From: Dehalococcoidia bacterium | GTDB lineage: Bacteria > Chloroflexota > Dehalococcoidia > UBA2979 | DNA: 64,000 bases | Direction of reading: 5' to 3' | Assembly: GCA_023228825.1 (NCBI GenBank) | Contig: JALOAL010000011.1 | Location: 1-64,000 of the forward strand | In this document: positions 17,801 through 26,767 of the stretch, piece by piece | Layout: every line of letters begins with the position of its first letter | How positions within the stretch are numbered: the first letter of the stretch is position 1 | Made by a program: the position numbers and the translations under genes | The notes under the pieces: generated by a model | What the model was told of the DNA's origin: nothing | Seen by the model: the letters and a program-made list of their open reading frames with translations, nothing else | Databases searched by the model: none

Positions 17801-19438
17801 GCGCACGGAGTCGATCGCGGGGTTGGTGACCTGGGCGAACTTCTGCTTGAAGTAGGTGTAGAGGACGCGCGGCTCGTCCTGCAGCACGGACAGAGGCGTG
17901 TCGTCTCCCATGGAGCCCACAGCCTCTTTGCCGTCGTCTGCCATGGGCTTGACGATGTATTCGAGTTCCTCGTGCGTGTAGCCGTGCAGTTGCTGCAGGG
18001 CGGCCACGTCATGCTCCAGGTCGCCGGGCGGCCCGCCCGTGGTCTCCGTACGCAGGGACATGATGTTGCGCCGCACCCAGTCGCCGTAGGGGCGGCGGCT
18101 GGCCACCTCGCGCTTGATCTCGTCGTTGTGCAGGAACTGGCGGCGCGTGGTGTCCACGGCCACCATCTCGCCGGGGCCCAGGCGGCCCGACTCCACGATG
18201 CGCGCCGGGTCCAGTTGCACCAGGCCCACCTCGGACCCCATTACGACGAGGCCGTCGGAGGTCACCTGGTAGCGCGCGGGCCGCAGGCCGTTGCGGTCCA
18301 TGACGGCCGCCACCTGCAGGCCGTTGGTCACGGAGATGGCTGCGGGGCCGTCCCAGGGCTCGGTCAGGCAGGCGTGGTACTCGTAGAACGCGCGCAGGAT
18401 GGGGTCCAGGTTGGGCAGGTTCTCCCACGCCTGGGGGATCAGCATCATCACGGAGTGCAGCAGGTCGCGCCCGGACATCACCAGCAACTCCAGCGCCTCG
18501 TCAAAGGAGGCGGTGTCCGAGCCGATGGGCTGGATCACCGGGGCCAGTTCCCGGACCTCCTCGTCCCAGACGGGGGAGGCGAGTTCCGGTTCCCGGGCGC
18601 GCATCCAGTTGCGGTTGCCCAGCAGCGTGTTGAACTCGCCGTTGTGTGCGGTCATACGGAACGGCTGCGCCAGTTCCCAGGACGGCAGCGTGTTGGTGGC
18701 GAAGCGCTGGTGGTAGACGGCGATGGCGGAGATGGTGCGCTCGTCCGCAAGGTCCGGGTAGAACTGCGCCAGGCGGCTGGCGACCATCATGCCCTTGTAG
18801 ACGACTGTGGTGGAGGACATGGAGGCGACGTAGCAGTCCAGGTCCTCTGCGCGGTAGGTGCGCTCGGCGCGGCGGCGCGCCAGGTAGAGGGAGCGGTCGA
18901 AGTGGGGGCCCTGTTGTCCCCCTGGACGGCGCACGAGGAGTTGCTCGAATCCAGGCACGGACTCCAACGCCTGTGGCCCCAGCACACCAAGGTCCACCGG
19001 CACCGGTCGCCAGCCGATCAGGTCGATGCCCACGCGCCGGCATTCCGCCTCCAGCACCTCGCGCGCGCGCACTCGGGCCGCCTCGTTGTGGGGGAGGAAG
19101 ACCATCGCCACGGCCAGGTCCTCGGCGGCCGGTACGTCCGGGGCCAGGCGCGCCAGGTCGTCGCGCAGGAGTTCGTACGGGATCTGGATGGTGACGCCGG
19201 TGCCGTCGCCGGTCAGCGGGTCCGCGTTCACCGCCCCACGGTGCGTCAGTGCGTCCACGGCCTGCACGGCCATCTCCACCACGCGCCGGGTGCGCTCACC
19301 GCTGATCTCCGCCACGAAGCCCGTGCCACAGGCGTCTACATGATCCCGAGCCGTCACCAGCAGGGTCGACTTCGAAGAGGACGACCCCGTCGCGATAACG
19401 GGAATGGGTGTCTCTGCGTCGATCCGTATCACGCTCAT
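14849..19438 (-). CDS. gltB: Glutamate synthase, large subunit
   Basis: 1529 residues, full length. It makes glutamate from glutamine and 2-oxoglutarate. A propeptide of 36 residues ends before Cys37 in VDACGTGFVAEI, the N-terminal nucleophile of the glutaminase domain. The central domain and FMN-binding synthase domain follow, the latter with PGEGGQLPGQKV and SGAEGGTGASPL. Cysteines of the 3Fe-4S cluster are in GCKMARQCHLNTCP (C-x5-C-x4-C). The C-terminal GXGXG helix domain has GKGMGGGEITIRP and YGATGGNLF. AAGGAAC lies just before the ATG. No small subunit (gltD) is in the window, so electrons come from a distant GltD or from ferredoxin. Confidence 0.95.
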   Translation of the reverse strand: MSVIRIDAETPIPVIATGSSSSKSTLLVTARDHVDACGTGFVAEISGERTRRVVEMAVQAVDALTHRGAVNADPLTGDGTGVTIQIPYELLRDDLARLAPDVPAAEDLAVAMVFLPHNEAARVRAREVLEAECRRVGIDLIGWRPVPVDLGVLGPQALESVPGFEQLLVRRPGGQQGPHFDRSLYLARRRAERTYRAEDLDCYVASMSSTTVVYKGMMVASRLAQFYPDLADERTISAIAVYHQRFATNTLPSWELAQPFRMTAHNGEFNTLLGNRNWMRAREPELASPVWDEEVRELAPVIQPIGSDTASFDEALELLVMSGRDLLHSVMMLIPQAWENLPNLDPILRAFYEYHACLTEPWDGPAAISVTNGLQVAAVMDRNGLRPARYQVTSDGLVVMGSEVGLVQLDPARIVESGRLGPGEMVAVDTTRRQFLHNDEIKREVASRRPYGDWVRRNIMSLRTETTGGPPGDLEHDVAALQQLHGYTHEELEYIVKPMADDGKEAVGSMGDDTPLSVLQDEPRVLYTYFKQKFAQVTNPAIDSVREEVVMSLDTYLGRRRSLLESVPEAARVLHLTSPMLADRELAALRKTQNEDIRVATLHARFRVDAGPQGMEEALDGLCAAAVMAADEGHTVLVISDRLVDAEWAPIPMLLAVASVHHHLIHTGRRMKTSLVAETGDARDVHHFAALIGFGASAINPYLAFATLRHAHAAGDFGERPVEDVLKSYAKAIDTGILKIMSKMGISAVSSYHGAQIFEALGVAQHVVDKSFTGATCRIGGVGYEEIASDVYERHQKSFPGAEKLAHGGWYKYRRDGEYHAYNPNMWRALQKMAVTGLEQVEDEGDAAYREYLEVLGDAPAGALRDLLRITSDRQPIDVSEVEPVQAITRRFVTGAMSLGALSPEAHEDIARAMNVLGGRSNTGEGGEDPRRYNPDGDKRNANSKIKQVASGRFGVTPAYLAAAEELEIKISQGSKPGEGGQLPGQKVNPYIARLRHVMPGTPLISPPPHHDIYSIEDIAQLIYDLKTINSRARVCVKLVSTEGVGLVAAGVAKAYADVIQISGAEGGTGASPLSSVKYAGSPWEIGLAEAQQALVLNRLRGRVTLRVDGGFRSGRDVMIAALLGGEQYGFGTTAMIAVGCKMARQCHLNTCPVGVATQREELRAKYWGTPEMLVTYLTHVARQVREILASLGYRSLDEVIGRADLLEQIEPDASHRWHRIDLSRVIAPVDPECTEPHRRVLERNDRADWQRLDDRILEEVGDSIDSRKPVSLSYPIRNTDRTVGARISGVIADRFGEAGLPYGTLDLRFTGSAGQSFGAFLARGVRLHLTGEANDYVGKGMGGGEITIRPMPETKFERQAVLVGNTVLYGATGGNLFIAGAAGERFGVRNSGARAVVEGIGDHGCEYMTDGVVVVLGETGRNFGAGMSNGVAYILDERGDFRSRVNQELVGLSQVTDPEDLELLEAMVRRHVEVTGSNRGQDLLREWGQALPKFWKVAPRVSPTEEGAQTVVRRHIAVLNRFKYAAAR

Positions 19439-19505
19439 GTTCCTTGCTGGTGCCAGGGTGGTGAAATGAGAACGCCTATCCTACAACAGGCAGATCAGCG
19501 TACGC

Positions 19506-19604
19506 CGCCCCATTTCCGAAGTTTGCGCCTTTTGTCACAAGATGGGGCGCAACTATACAGGATTCGTGAAGGTTTGCACACAACCACGACAGGCATGTTG
19601 CGCC
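19506..19604. promoter_or_regulatory. gltB upstream region with overlapping inverted repeats
   Basis: This lies in the 344-bp gap between divergent gltB and the BcsB-like gene. TTGCGCC occurs at 19523-19529 and 19598-19604 and inverted (GGCGCAA) at 19546-19552. CGCCCCAT at 19506-19513 is also complementary to 19542-19549, so the 19542-19552 block can pair with either neighbour. On the minus strand a TATAGT (19552-19557) could be the gltB -10, putting the repeats around the transcript start. Operator sites or an attenuator are both possible. Confidence 0.4.
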
Positions 19605-19769
19605 TGCATCTCTTTGACCATGCCCGTGGCCGTTTCCCCCGCCCTCGCCTTCTCGTATCCGCCGGCGGCATTTCCTGCCGCATCCCGGGCTAGCGACAGG
19701 CCCGAGGGCACGTCCGGTTGAGGTTCAGTAAACGCACCGATTCCGGCCCGCCCTAGGGGTGGCCGATGC

Positions 19770-19775
19770 TAGGTT
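19770..19775 (+). promoter_or_regulatory. -10 box of a leaderless message (BcsB-like gene)
   Basis: TAGGTT ends 7 nt before the ATG at 19783, with no Shine-Dalgarno sequence in between. The transcript would start at the start codon. Confidence 0.45.
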
Positions 19776-19782
19776 CTGATCG

Positions 19783-22023
19783 ATGGAAGCAGGTCGGCTC
19801 GGCCCCCGGAATGCGCCTGGAGGTGGCGTGCGTCGCGCAGCGCTGGTGCTGGCCGGCGTGCTGGCGTTCGTCCTGCTGGGCGCCGGTGACGCGCACGCAC
19901 AGGGGCCGTCCGAGGACGCCGTGAAGGAAGCGCCGGAGCGCATCACCACGCTGGACGACCTGGGCTTTGGCGACACCGCCGTCACGGGCGCGATGGCCCA
20001 GCAGACGATCTTCTTCGCCGGCCACGGGGACTACGAGATCGGCGAGAACTCCCGCGTGGTGGTGGACCTGACGCACTCCAACCTGCTGGACCCCGAACAG
20101 TCCGCGGTGGCCATCGCCTTCAACGAGCGTCCCCTGCTGGCGGTCCACCTGGACGAGACAAACATCCGAGGCGGCACCTACGAGATCCCGATCCCGTCTG
20201 ACCTGGTCCAGCAGGACTTCAACCGTCTGACGTTCACCTTCAACATGACCACGGGGCAGCACTGCGAGTCCTCCGCCAACGCCGCGCTCTTCTCCACGAT
20301 CCTGGGCAGCACGTTCTTTGAGATGGACTTCGCGCACGATCCGCCCGTGCCCACGCTGGCGGAGGACAACCTCTCCAACTACCCGTATCCGTTCTTCCGG
20401 GGCGGCTACCCGATCGTGGCGCCGGTCATCGTCGGCATCCCCGCCAACCCCACCGGGGACGACCTGACGGCGGCGTACCAGATAGCGACGGGGCTCGCCT
20501 CGCGCGTGTTCTTCGAATTGGACCTGGTGCGCGTGCGCCGCGTGGACACGCTGAGCCCCGCCGAACTGCGGCGCCACCAGTTGATCCTGCTGGGCAGCCC
20601 GGACCGCAACCCGCTCATCCTGCGGGCCATCGCTGGCGCCGAGGCGGACTACGACGCCGCCACCAACTCCCTGAGCCGCCTCGGGCAGCCTCTGGGCGAG
20701 GACGATGGGTTCCTCGCGCTGGTGGAGTCGCCGTGGAACCCGCTCTACCGAGCGCTGATCGTGAGCGGGGAGACCCCGGCAGCGGTGCGTCGAGGCGTGG
20801 ACGCGCTCACGCTGGACGAGCCCTCCGCGCTGCTTGCCGGACCGGAGGCGGTGCTGCTGGAGCCGGTGATCCCGCCCATCGGCCGGACGTTCCAGTCCGC
20901 CTTTACGTTCATGGACGCGGGCACGGCGGAGCACACGATCCAGGGCCAGGAGGGCACGGTCTCCGTGGCGTTCAGCGCGCCCGCCGCCGCGCCCGGGTCC
21001 GTGGGGCAGATGGACCTGGTGCTCTCGTTCCCGGACGGCCTGGACACCCGGCGCACCAACCTCATCGTGGACCTGAACGGCAAGACCATCGCCACCGTGC
21101 TGCTGGACGACGACGACCATCGTCGTGGCTCGTACCGGGTGGACCTGCCGTGGGACGTGCTGCGCATTGGCCCGAACGCGCTCACGCTGCGGGCCACCCT
21201 CTACTCGCGCCAGTCGCTCGTCCTTGCGCCCTGCGAGTCGCCCGCGCCCGAGCGCCTGTGGATTACCGTGCACGACGACTCCGCGATCCAGTTACCGCAG
21301 GTGGCCGGGTCTGCCACCGGCTCCAGCCTGAGCGCCCTGCCCTTCCCGTTCGCTGGCTTCCAGGGCGTGCGTGAGACCACGCTGGTGGTCAACGCCATGG
21401 ACGACCAGGCCCTGCGCGCCGGCATGCTCACGATGATCGCCCTCGGCCGTTCCTTCGGCGCCATGAACGAGTTCTCGGTGCAGAGCGTCCGGGAGGCTAC
21501 GCCGGAGTCGCTGGGCGACCGCCACGTGGTCGCCATCGCCGTCCCGCCGGCGACGCCGCTGGGCCAGGCGCTGGAGGCCGCCCTGCCGCTCGTGCTCCGC
21601 GAGGGCGGCTCGCGCGCGCTGGTGGAGGAGGCGGGCACGCTGACGGAGATCCTGGACTCGTCACGGATTGGCGCGATCCAGGAGATCGAGGTGCCCTGGG
21701 CGCCTGGCCGAGCGCTGCTCAGCATCACCGGCACAGACTCGGTGGCCCTCGGATGGGCGGCGGACGCGCTGGTCAGCCGCTCGCTGGACGGCAACGTGGC
21801 GCTGCTACAGTCCGCCACGCAGATCAACACGTTCGACCTGCAGCGTGTCCACATCCTTGCGCCCGAACAGGCGCTGGAGGACCGCTTCAGCCCGGAGGAC
21901 ACCCGCCTGCGCACCATCCTGGCCGTGGGCCTCATTGGCCTGGGCGCGGTGGCGCTGGTGGTGATCTACGGGCTGCGCCGCTTCCTGTGGCCGGGCGCCC
22001 TCTTCCGGCGTCGCCGCCGCTAA
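19783..22023 (+). CDS. bcsB: BcsB-like cellulose synthase accessory protein
   Basis: 746 residues. A signal peptide covers about residues 16-40 (AALVLAGVLAFVLLGAGDAHAQ). Two repeated jelly-roll plus flavodoxin-like units follow, each with a strand pattern such as SRVVVDLTHSNLL and IAFNERPLLAVHLDE, or TNLIVDLNGKTIATVLLDD, and a Cys in each half (GQHCESSA; LAPCESPAP). One C-terminal membrane helix ends the protein (LAVGLIGLGAVALVVIYGL). That is the architecture of BcsB, the periplasmic partner of cellulose synthase BcsA. No bcsA, c-di-GMP enzyme or other exopolysaccharide gene is near, so it is an orphan here and its polymer is unknown. Confidence 0.78.
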   Translation: MEAGRLGPRNAPGGGVRRAALVLAGVLAFVLLGAGDAHAQGPSEDAVKEAPERITTLDDLGFGDTAVTGAMAQQTIFFAGHGDYEIGENSRVVVDLTHSNLLDPEQSAVAIAFNERPLLAVHLDETNIRGGTYEIPIPSDLVQQDFNRLTFTFNMTTGQHCESSANAALFSTILGSTFFEMDFAHDPPVPTLAEDNLSNYPYPFFRGGYPIVAPVIVGIPANPTGDDLTAAYQIATGLASRVFFELDLVRVRRVDTLSPAELRRHQLILLGSPDRNPLILRAIAGAEADYDAATNSLSRLGQPLGEDDGFLALVESPWNPLYRALIVSGETPAAVRRGVDALTLDEPSALLAGPEAVLLEPVIPPIGRTFQSAFTFMDAGTAEHTIQGQEGTVSVAFSAPAAAPGSVGQMDLVLSFPDGLDTRRTNLIVDLNGKTIATVLLDDDDHRRGSYRVDLPWDVLRIGPNALTLRATLYSRQSLVLAPCESPAPERLWITVHDDSAIQLPQVAGSATGSSLSALPFPFAGFQGVRETTLVVNAMDDQALRAGMLTMIALGRSFGAMNEFSVQSVREATPESLGDRHVVAIAVPPATPLGQALEAALPLVLREGGSRALVEEAGTLTEILDSSRIGAIQEIEVPWAPGRALLSITGTDSVALGWAADALVSRSLDGNVALLQSATQINTFDLQRVHILAPEQALEDRFSPEDTRLRTILAVGLIGLGAVALVVIYGLRRFLWPGALFRRRRR

Positions 22024-22056
22024 GCCTCCTACCAGGCCCGTCGACGAACCTGCCCG

Positions 22057-23295
22057 CTAGCCCAGTTCCACCTCGGGACGCTGCTCCCAGACGACCTCCC
22101 GCGCGATGAGGTCGTCCAGGGCGCCGGCGTCCAGGCCCAGCGCCTCCGAGAGCACCTCGCGGCTGTGCTGGCCCATGTCGGGCGAGGTGCCGCGGATGCC
22201 GGCGGGGGTGCGCGAGAGTTTCACGGGGCTGTTCGCCAGCCGCACGTTGCCGAACGCGCGGTGGGGCACCTCCGGCAGCATGTCGCGCGCCGCTACCTGC
22301 TCCAGGGCGGCCGCCTCGGCGATGGTGTTGAGGGGGCCGCAGGGGATGTTGTACTGCTCCAGCGCCGCCACCCACTCCGCCGTGGTCTTGCGCTTGAACG
22401 CCGCGCGCAGCAGCGGCTCCAACTCCGCGTGATTGCGGGAACGCGCCGCGGACGAGGCGAACCGCTCGTCGTCGATCAACTCGGGGGTGTCGAGTTCGGC
22501 GCAGAGGAGCGCCCACTGGTTTGGCACGCTCCAGGCAAGGGCGAGCACCATCCAGCCGTCCGCTGTGGGGAAGGCCTGGAACGGGACGGCGGTGGGATGG
22601 CGGGTCCCCAGCCGGCTCGGCTCCTGCCCGGTCAGGTGGTAGCGCATGTAGGCGTTCTCCTGGATCGCGATCTGGCAGTCCAGCATGGAGATGTCCACCA
22701 TCTGCCCCCTGCCGGAGCGCTCGCGCTCCTGGAGCGCCGCCAGCACCCCGATGGCGCAGTACAGCCCGGCGGCCACGTCGCCCAGCGAGAGGCCCGGACG
22801 CGCCGGGTCACCGTCCGGATAGCCGGTCACAGACATCACCCCGCCCGCCCCCTGCACGATCACGTCCAGCGCGGGCCTGGAGGACATGGGCCCGGTCTGC
22901 CCGTAGCCGGAGATGGCGGCGTAGATCAGGCGCGGGTTTTCCTGCGACAACTGCTCGTAGCCCAGGCCCAGGGCGGCCATCTTGCCCGGCGTGAAGTTCT
23001 CCACCACCACGTCCGCCTGCCGCACCAGGCGCAGGAAGATCGCCTTGCCCTCGTCAGAGGCGAGGTCCAGCGAGAGCGAGCGCTTGCCGCGGTTCACGGA
23101 GAAGAAGTAGCCGGACTCGCCCTCCACGATGGGCCCGGTGGTGCGGGAGACGTCGCCGTAGGGAGGGCGCTCCACCTTCACCACGTCCGCCCCCAGGTCG
23201 CACAGCGTGAGCGTGCAGAACGGCCCGGAGAGCACCCACGTCAGATCGAGCACGCGGATCCCGTCAAGGGGGCCGGAGGTGGGCAGTGGGGGCAT
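22057..23295 (-). CDS. CaiB/BaiF family III CoA-transferase
   Basis: 412 residues, normal length. These enzymes move CoA between organic acids through an aspartyl-CoA thioester. Motifs: GIRVLDLTWVLSGPFCTL at the N-terminus, DLGADVVKVERP, SVNRGKRSLSLDL, DVVVENFTPGKM, AISGYGQTGPM, the candidate catalytic Asp in LSLGDVAAGLY, and GRGQMVDISMLD. AAGGAC precedes the ATG. It lies 17 bp after the DMT transporter on the same strand, so the two are probably one operon and the transporter may carry the acid or its product. Substrate not predictable. Confidence 0.88.
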   Translation of the reverse strand: MPPLPTSGPLDGIRVLDLTWVLSGPFCTLTLCDLGADVVKVERPPYGDVSRTTGPIVEGESGYFFSVNRGKRSLSLDLASDEGKAIFLRLVRQADVVVENFTPGKMAALGLGYEQLSQENPRLIYAAISGYGQTGPMSSRPALDVIVQGAGGVMSVTGYPDGDPARPGLSLGDVAAGLYCAIGVLAALQERERSGRGQMVDISMLDCQIAIQENAYMRYHLTGQEPSRLGTRHPTAVPFQAFPTADGWMVLALAWSVPNQWALLCAELDTPELIDDERFASSAARSRNHAELEPLLRAAFKRKTTAEWVAALEQYNIPCGPLNTIAEAAALEQVAARDMLPEVPHRAFGNVRLANSPVKLSRTPAGIRGTSPDMGQHSREVLSEALGLDAGALDDLIAREVVWEQRPEVELG

Positions 23296-23312
23296 GTTGG
23301 ACGTCCTTCTCG

Positions 23313-24269
23313 CTACATCGCCACGGGTTCCGCCAGGTCGCGGGCTGGCCGCCGCGCGCCCCGCAGGGCCACGTACACGCCGGCCAGCACCACAGCGCCG
23401 CCGGAGAGTTCCAGCAGTGTAGGCACCTCATCGAGCACGATCCCGGCGATGACCGAGGTCATCACGGGCTCTCCGAGGATGGCGACGGCCACCACCGCTG
23501 CCGGCAGCGCGCCCAGCGACCAGTTGATCGCATTATGTCCTCCGAGTTGGCACACGCCCGCCATCAGCGCGATCCACAGGTACGCCTCGCCCTCCAGCCC
23601 CACGAGCCGCGTCCCCGTCGCGAGCGCCGCCGCGAGGAGCATGAGCGCGGTGGCCGTGTAGACGACCGCGCCGTACGAGGCGAGCGAGAGACGCTGGCGG
23701 GCGTCCCGCCCCACCACCACGTACACGCTCACGGCCAGCGCCGCGAGCAGCGCGAAGGCGTTGCCCAGCATGGTGCCGCCGTCGCCCCAGTCGTCGCTCA
23801 CCATGAGCGCCGCGCCGCCGAGCGCGACGGCGATCCCCACCGCCACCGCCCTGGATGGTCGCTCGCGGAGGAAGGCCCACGCGCCCAGGGAGACGAAGAC
23901 GGGCTGCGCGGTCACGAGCACCACGCTCGTGGCTACGCTGGTGCGCTCCAGAGACGCCACCCACAGCCCGAAGTGGAACGCGAGCGCCAGCGCGGACAGC
24001 ACCAGCAGCGACCAGTGGCGCCTCGTGAGCCCTCGGAGGTCGCGCGCGCCGGTGAGCGCCGCAGCCGCGACCATGGGCGGCGCGGAGAACGCGAGGCGGA
24101 GCGCGGCGATCGCCAGCGCGGCGGCGCCGGCGTCCGAAGACAGGCGGATGAACGGCGCCGCCCACGCCACCGCCAGCACGCCCATGGCCAGCACCAGCAG
24201 GTGGCGGCCCCCCTGTCCCTCGTGCGGTGCGCGTGCGACAGGCGTGGTCTCGGGGGGTGCGGGCGTCAT
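23313..24269 (-). CDS. EamA/DMT-family transporter
   Basis: 318 residues with about ten membrane helices in two EamA repeats. The first begins LLVLAMGVLAVAWAAPFIRL; the second has YVVVGRDARQRL and ends GGAVVLAGVYVAL. Motifs typical of the family include APFIRLSSDAGA and SVATSVVLVTAQPVFVSLG. DMT proteins export or import small metabolites such as amino acids or organic acids. The ATG at 24269 has CCTCC (GGAGG on the coding strand) 4 nt away at 24274-24278; the frame is open further upstream to 24458 but that part is not membrane-like. Confidence 0.82.
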   Translation of the reverse strand: MTPAPPETTPVARAPHEGQGGRHLLVLAMGVLAVAWAAPFIRLSSDAGAAALAIAALRLAFSAPPMVAAAALTGARDLRGLTRRHWSLLVLSALALAFHFGLWVASLERTSVATSVVLVTAQPVFVSLGAWAFLRERPSRAVAVGIAVALGGAALMVSDDWGDGGTMLGNAFALLAALAVSVYVVVGRDARQRLSLASYGAVVYTATALMLLAAALATGTRLVGLEGEAYLWIALMAGVCQLGGHNAINWSLGALPAAVVAVAILGEPVMTSVIAGIVLDEVPTLLELSGGAVVLAGVYVALRGARRPARDLAEPVAM

Positions 24270-24469
24270 CTGGCCTCCGGCGGGCGAGGCTAGCACCGGC
24301 CGTGCCCGGCGTCGCCAGCAGGCATCCGGCGCGAGGCGTACGGTGGCGCCGCAGTTGACAGGCGGGGGGCTGCTCGCGAACGTTGCGACACTGCCTCGCT
24401 CACCGGGAGCCGGGCGGTCACACATGCAACCAGCCGTGAGCACCCCCGTGAACATCAAGGAGGCCCAGC

Positions 24470-25348
24470 ATGCGGATCGGTGTCGTCTTCCCGCACGCTG
24501 ACCTCAGTGGTGAGCCCATAGCCATCCGCGCCCACGCGCAGGCCGCGGAGGACGCGGGCTACACGCACTACCTGGCGTACGACCACGTGCTGGGTGCGCA
24601 GCGCGACCGGCCCGGCGGTTTCACCGGCCCGTACGACTCCGACACCCCGTTCACGGATCCGTTCGTCCTCTTCTCCCACCTCGCCGGCTTCACGAGCCGA
24701 CTCGAGTTCGTCACGGGGGTGATCGTCCTGCCACAGCGGCAGACGGCGCTGGTGGCGAAGCAGGCCGCGGACGTGGCCCTGCTCTCGAATGGCCGCCTCG
24801 GGCTGGGCGTGGGCATCGGCTGGAACGCCGTGGAGTACGAGGCGCTGGGCCAGGACTTCCACACCCGCGGGCGACGCCTGGAGGAGCAGGTGATCCTGCT
24901 GCGGCGCCTGTTCACGGAGCAAGTCGTGGACTTCGAGGGCCGCTTCGACCGCATCCCGCTCGCCGGCCTCGCGCCGCGGCCTCGGGCTCCGATCCCGATC
25001 TGGATGGGTGGGCACGCGGACACGGTGCTGGACCGCGTGGGCCGGCTTGCGGACGGGTGGTTTCCGCTGCTGCGAGACCCCTCCGACCTGCCGGAACGCG
25101 TAGAGCGCATCCACGCGGCGGCGGTCGCTGCGGGGCGCGACCCGGCGACCATCGGCATTGGCCCCACGCTGCGCCTCACGGGCGACCTGTCGTTCGACGT
25201 GGCGCGCGCGTGGGCGTGGCAGCAGGTGGGCGCCACCCACCTCAACGTCAGCAGCATTGGCGCGGAACGCCGCATGCCCGCTGACCACATCGACGCGCTC
25301 GAGGACTTCAAGGAACGCTGGGATCAGGAGACGAGGAGCCCCGCATGA
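24470..25348 (+). CDS. LLM-class (F420-type) oxidoreductase
   Basis: 292 residues, luciferase-like TIM barrel. It begins MRIGVVFPHADLSG and has AEDAGYTHYLAYDHVLG, SRLEFVTGVIVLPQRQTALV, RLGLGVGIGWNAVEYEALG and PIPIWMGGHADTVLDRVG. The overall form and RTL-type C-terminus match F420-dependent LLM enzymes rather than FMN monooxygenases, though cofactor choice is not certain. AAGGAGG precedes the ATG. The stop overlaps the peptidase start as ATGA, so the two are coupled. Substrate unknown. Confidence 0.82.
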   Translation: MRIGVVFPHADLSGEPIAIRAHAQAAEDAGYTHYLAYDHVLGAQRDRPGGFTGPYDSDTPFTDPFVLFSHLAGFTSRLEFVTGVIVLPQRQTALVAKQAADVALLSNGRLGLGVGIGWNAVEYEALGQDFHTRGRRLEEQVILLRRLFTEQVVDFEGRFDRIPLAGLAPRPRAPIPIWMGGHADTVLDRVGRLADGWFPLLRDPSDLPERVERIHAAAVAAGRDPATIGIGPTLRLTGDLSFDVARAWAWQQVGATHLNVSSIGAERRMPADHIDALEDFKERWDQETRSPA

Positions 25349-26685
25349 CCGAACCGGCGCCCGACGCCCCGGCCGGACCGTCGATCAACTGGGACGCGTG
25401 GACGGAGCAGGCCACCGCCTGGCTGTCGGACTACATCCAGGTGGACACGGTGAACCCGCCCGGCAATGAGACGCGCGCCGTGGAGTGGCTGGGCCGCATT
25501 CTGGACGCAGAGGGCATCCCGTACGAGACGTACACGCCCATGGGGGACGCCTCGCGACAGACGCTGGTGGCGCGGCTGCCGGGCGACGGCTCGCGCGGGA
25601 AGGCGCTCATCCTGCTCAACCACACGGACGTGGTGCCCTTCGAGCGCGAGTTCTGGACCGTGGAGCCCCTGGGAGGCGAGGTGCGAGACGGCTACGTCTG
25701 GGGCCGCGGCGCGCAGGACATGAAGGGGATGGGGATCATGGAACTGGTCACCTTCCTGCTGCACAAGCGTCACAACCTCCCCCTGAAGCGTGACCTGGTG
25801 TTCATGGCCGTGGCGGACGAGGAAGCCGGCTCCGCGTTCGGGGTGGAGTTCCTGGACCGCGACCATCCCGAACTGCTGGACTGCGAGTACGTCATCAACG
25901 AGGGCGGCGGCGGCGCCACGGAGATCCTGGGCAAGCAGCGCAATACGTTCAACATCGGCGTGTCGGAGAAGGGGCCGCTGTGGCTCACGCTCCGCGCGCA
26001 CGGCCGCCCGGGGCACGGCTCCGTGCCGCACGACGAGAACGCCGCGGACCGCCTGGTGCGCGCGCTCCAGCGCATCCAGGACTGGGAGCGCCCGCTGCAG
26101 CCCGCGCCGGAGGTGCGCGAGTACTTCCAGCAACTGTTCGAGGCGGGCATCATCGAGCGGCAGCCGACGGACGAGGTGCTGGCGGAGTTCGCGGAGAACA
26201 ACCCGCGCATGCGCTCCGTGCAGATGAACTCCATCTCGCTCACTACCCTCAACGCCGGCGTCAAGCACAACGTGATCCCGGCCACCGCGGAGGCCACGCT
26301 GGACGTCCGCCTGGTGCCGGGGTACGACACGGAGGAGTTCCTGCGGGAACTGGCGCAGGTCATTGACGACAATCAGGTGGAGGTGGAGCAGGTCTTCGCC
26401 TCCTCCACCCCGCCTTCCCGGCTGGACACGGAGTTGTACGAGGTGATGACGCGGGAGGCGAAGCGCGCGGTGGAGGACGCGGTGGTGGTGCCCGGCGTCT
26501 CCACTGGCTTCACGGACTCGCGTGTCTTCCGGCGCAGGGGCGTGACGGCGTACGGCTTCGTGCCCACGCTCACGGGGCCTCAGGACCAGGGGCGCGTGCA
26601 TGGAAACGACGAACGGCTGAGCATAGAGAACCTGCGGCTGGGCATGCAGATCCTGCACCAGACCGTCAGGGGCATCTGCGGGTAG
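25345..26685 (+). CDS. M20-family metallopeptidase
   Basis: 446 residues. Metal-site motifs are in family order: LLNHTDVVPFE (His-x-Asp), WGRGAQDMKGMG (bridging Asp), VADEEAGSAFG (general base Glu and ligand Glu), INEGGGGATEI and a late GRVHGNDERL with His. A lid or dimerisation domain lies at about residues 205-330 (GRPGHGSVPHDENAADRL). The family includes acetylornithine deacetylase, succinyl-diaminopimelate desuccinylase, carboxypeptidase and aminoacylase; the length and DMKG motif fit a general aminoacylase or carboxypeptidase. Coupled by ATGA to the LLM oxidoreductase upstream. Confidence 0.85.
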   Translation: MTEPAPDAPAGPSINWDAWTEQATAWLSDYIQVDTVNPPGNETRAVEWLGRILDAEGIPYETYTPMGDASRQTLVARLPGDGSRGKALILLNHTDVVPFEREFWTVEPLGGEVRDGYVWGRGAQDMKGMGIMELVTFLLHKRHNLPLKRDLVFMAVADEEAGSAFGVEFLDRDHPELLDCEYVINEGGGGATEILGKQRNTFNIGVSEKGPLWLTLRAHGRPGHGSVPHDENAADRLVRALQRIQDWERPLQPAPEVREYFQQLFEAGIIERQPTDEVLAEFAENNPRMRSVQMNSISLTTLNAGVKHNVIPATAEATLDVRLVPGYDTEEFLRELAQVIDDNQVEVEQVFASSTPPSRLDTELYEVMTREAKRAVEDAVVVPGVSTGFTDSRVFRRRGVTAYGFVPTLTGPQDQGRVHGNDERLSIENLRLGMQILHQTVRGICG

Positions 26686-26767
26686 ACTGCCGCCACCGGC
26701 ACGAATGACATCAATGCTGACACTGAAGCCCCGGCGCCCAACGCCGGGCCGACACTCGGGAGGCCAT

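Noticed and set aside
16979..19693. Very long plus-strand open frame opposite gltB
   Set aside because: It mirrors the codon pattern of gltB on the other strand, has Val/His/Arg/Gly-rich low-complexity protein and no motifs; a by-product of high G+C.
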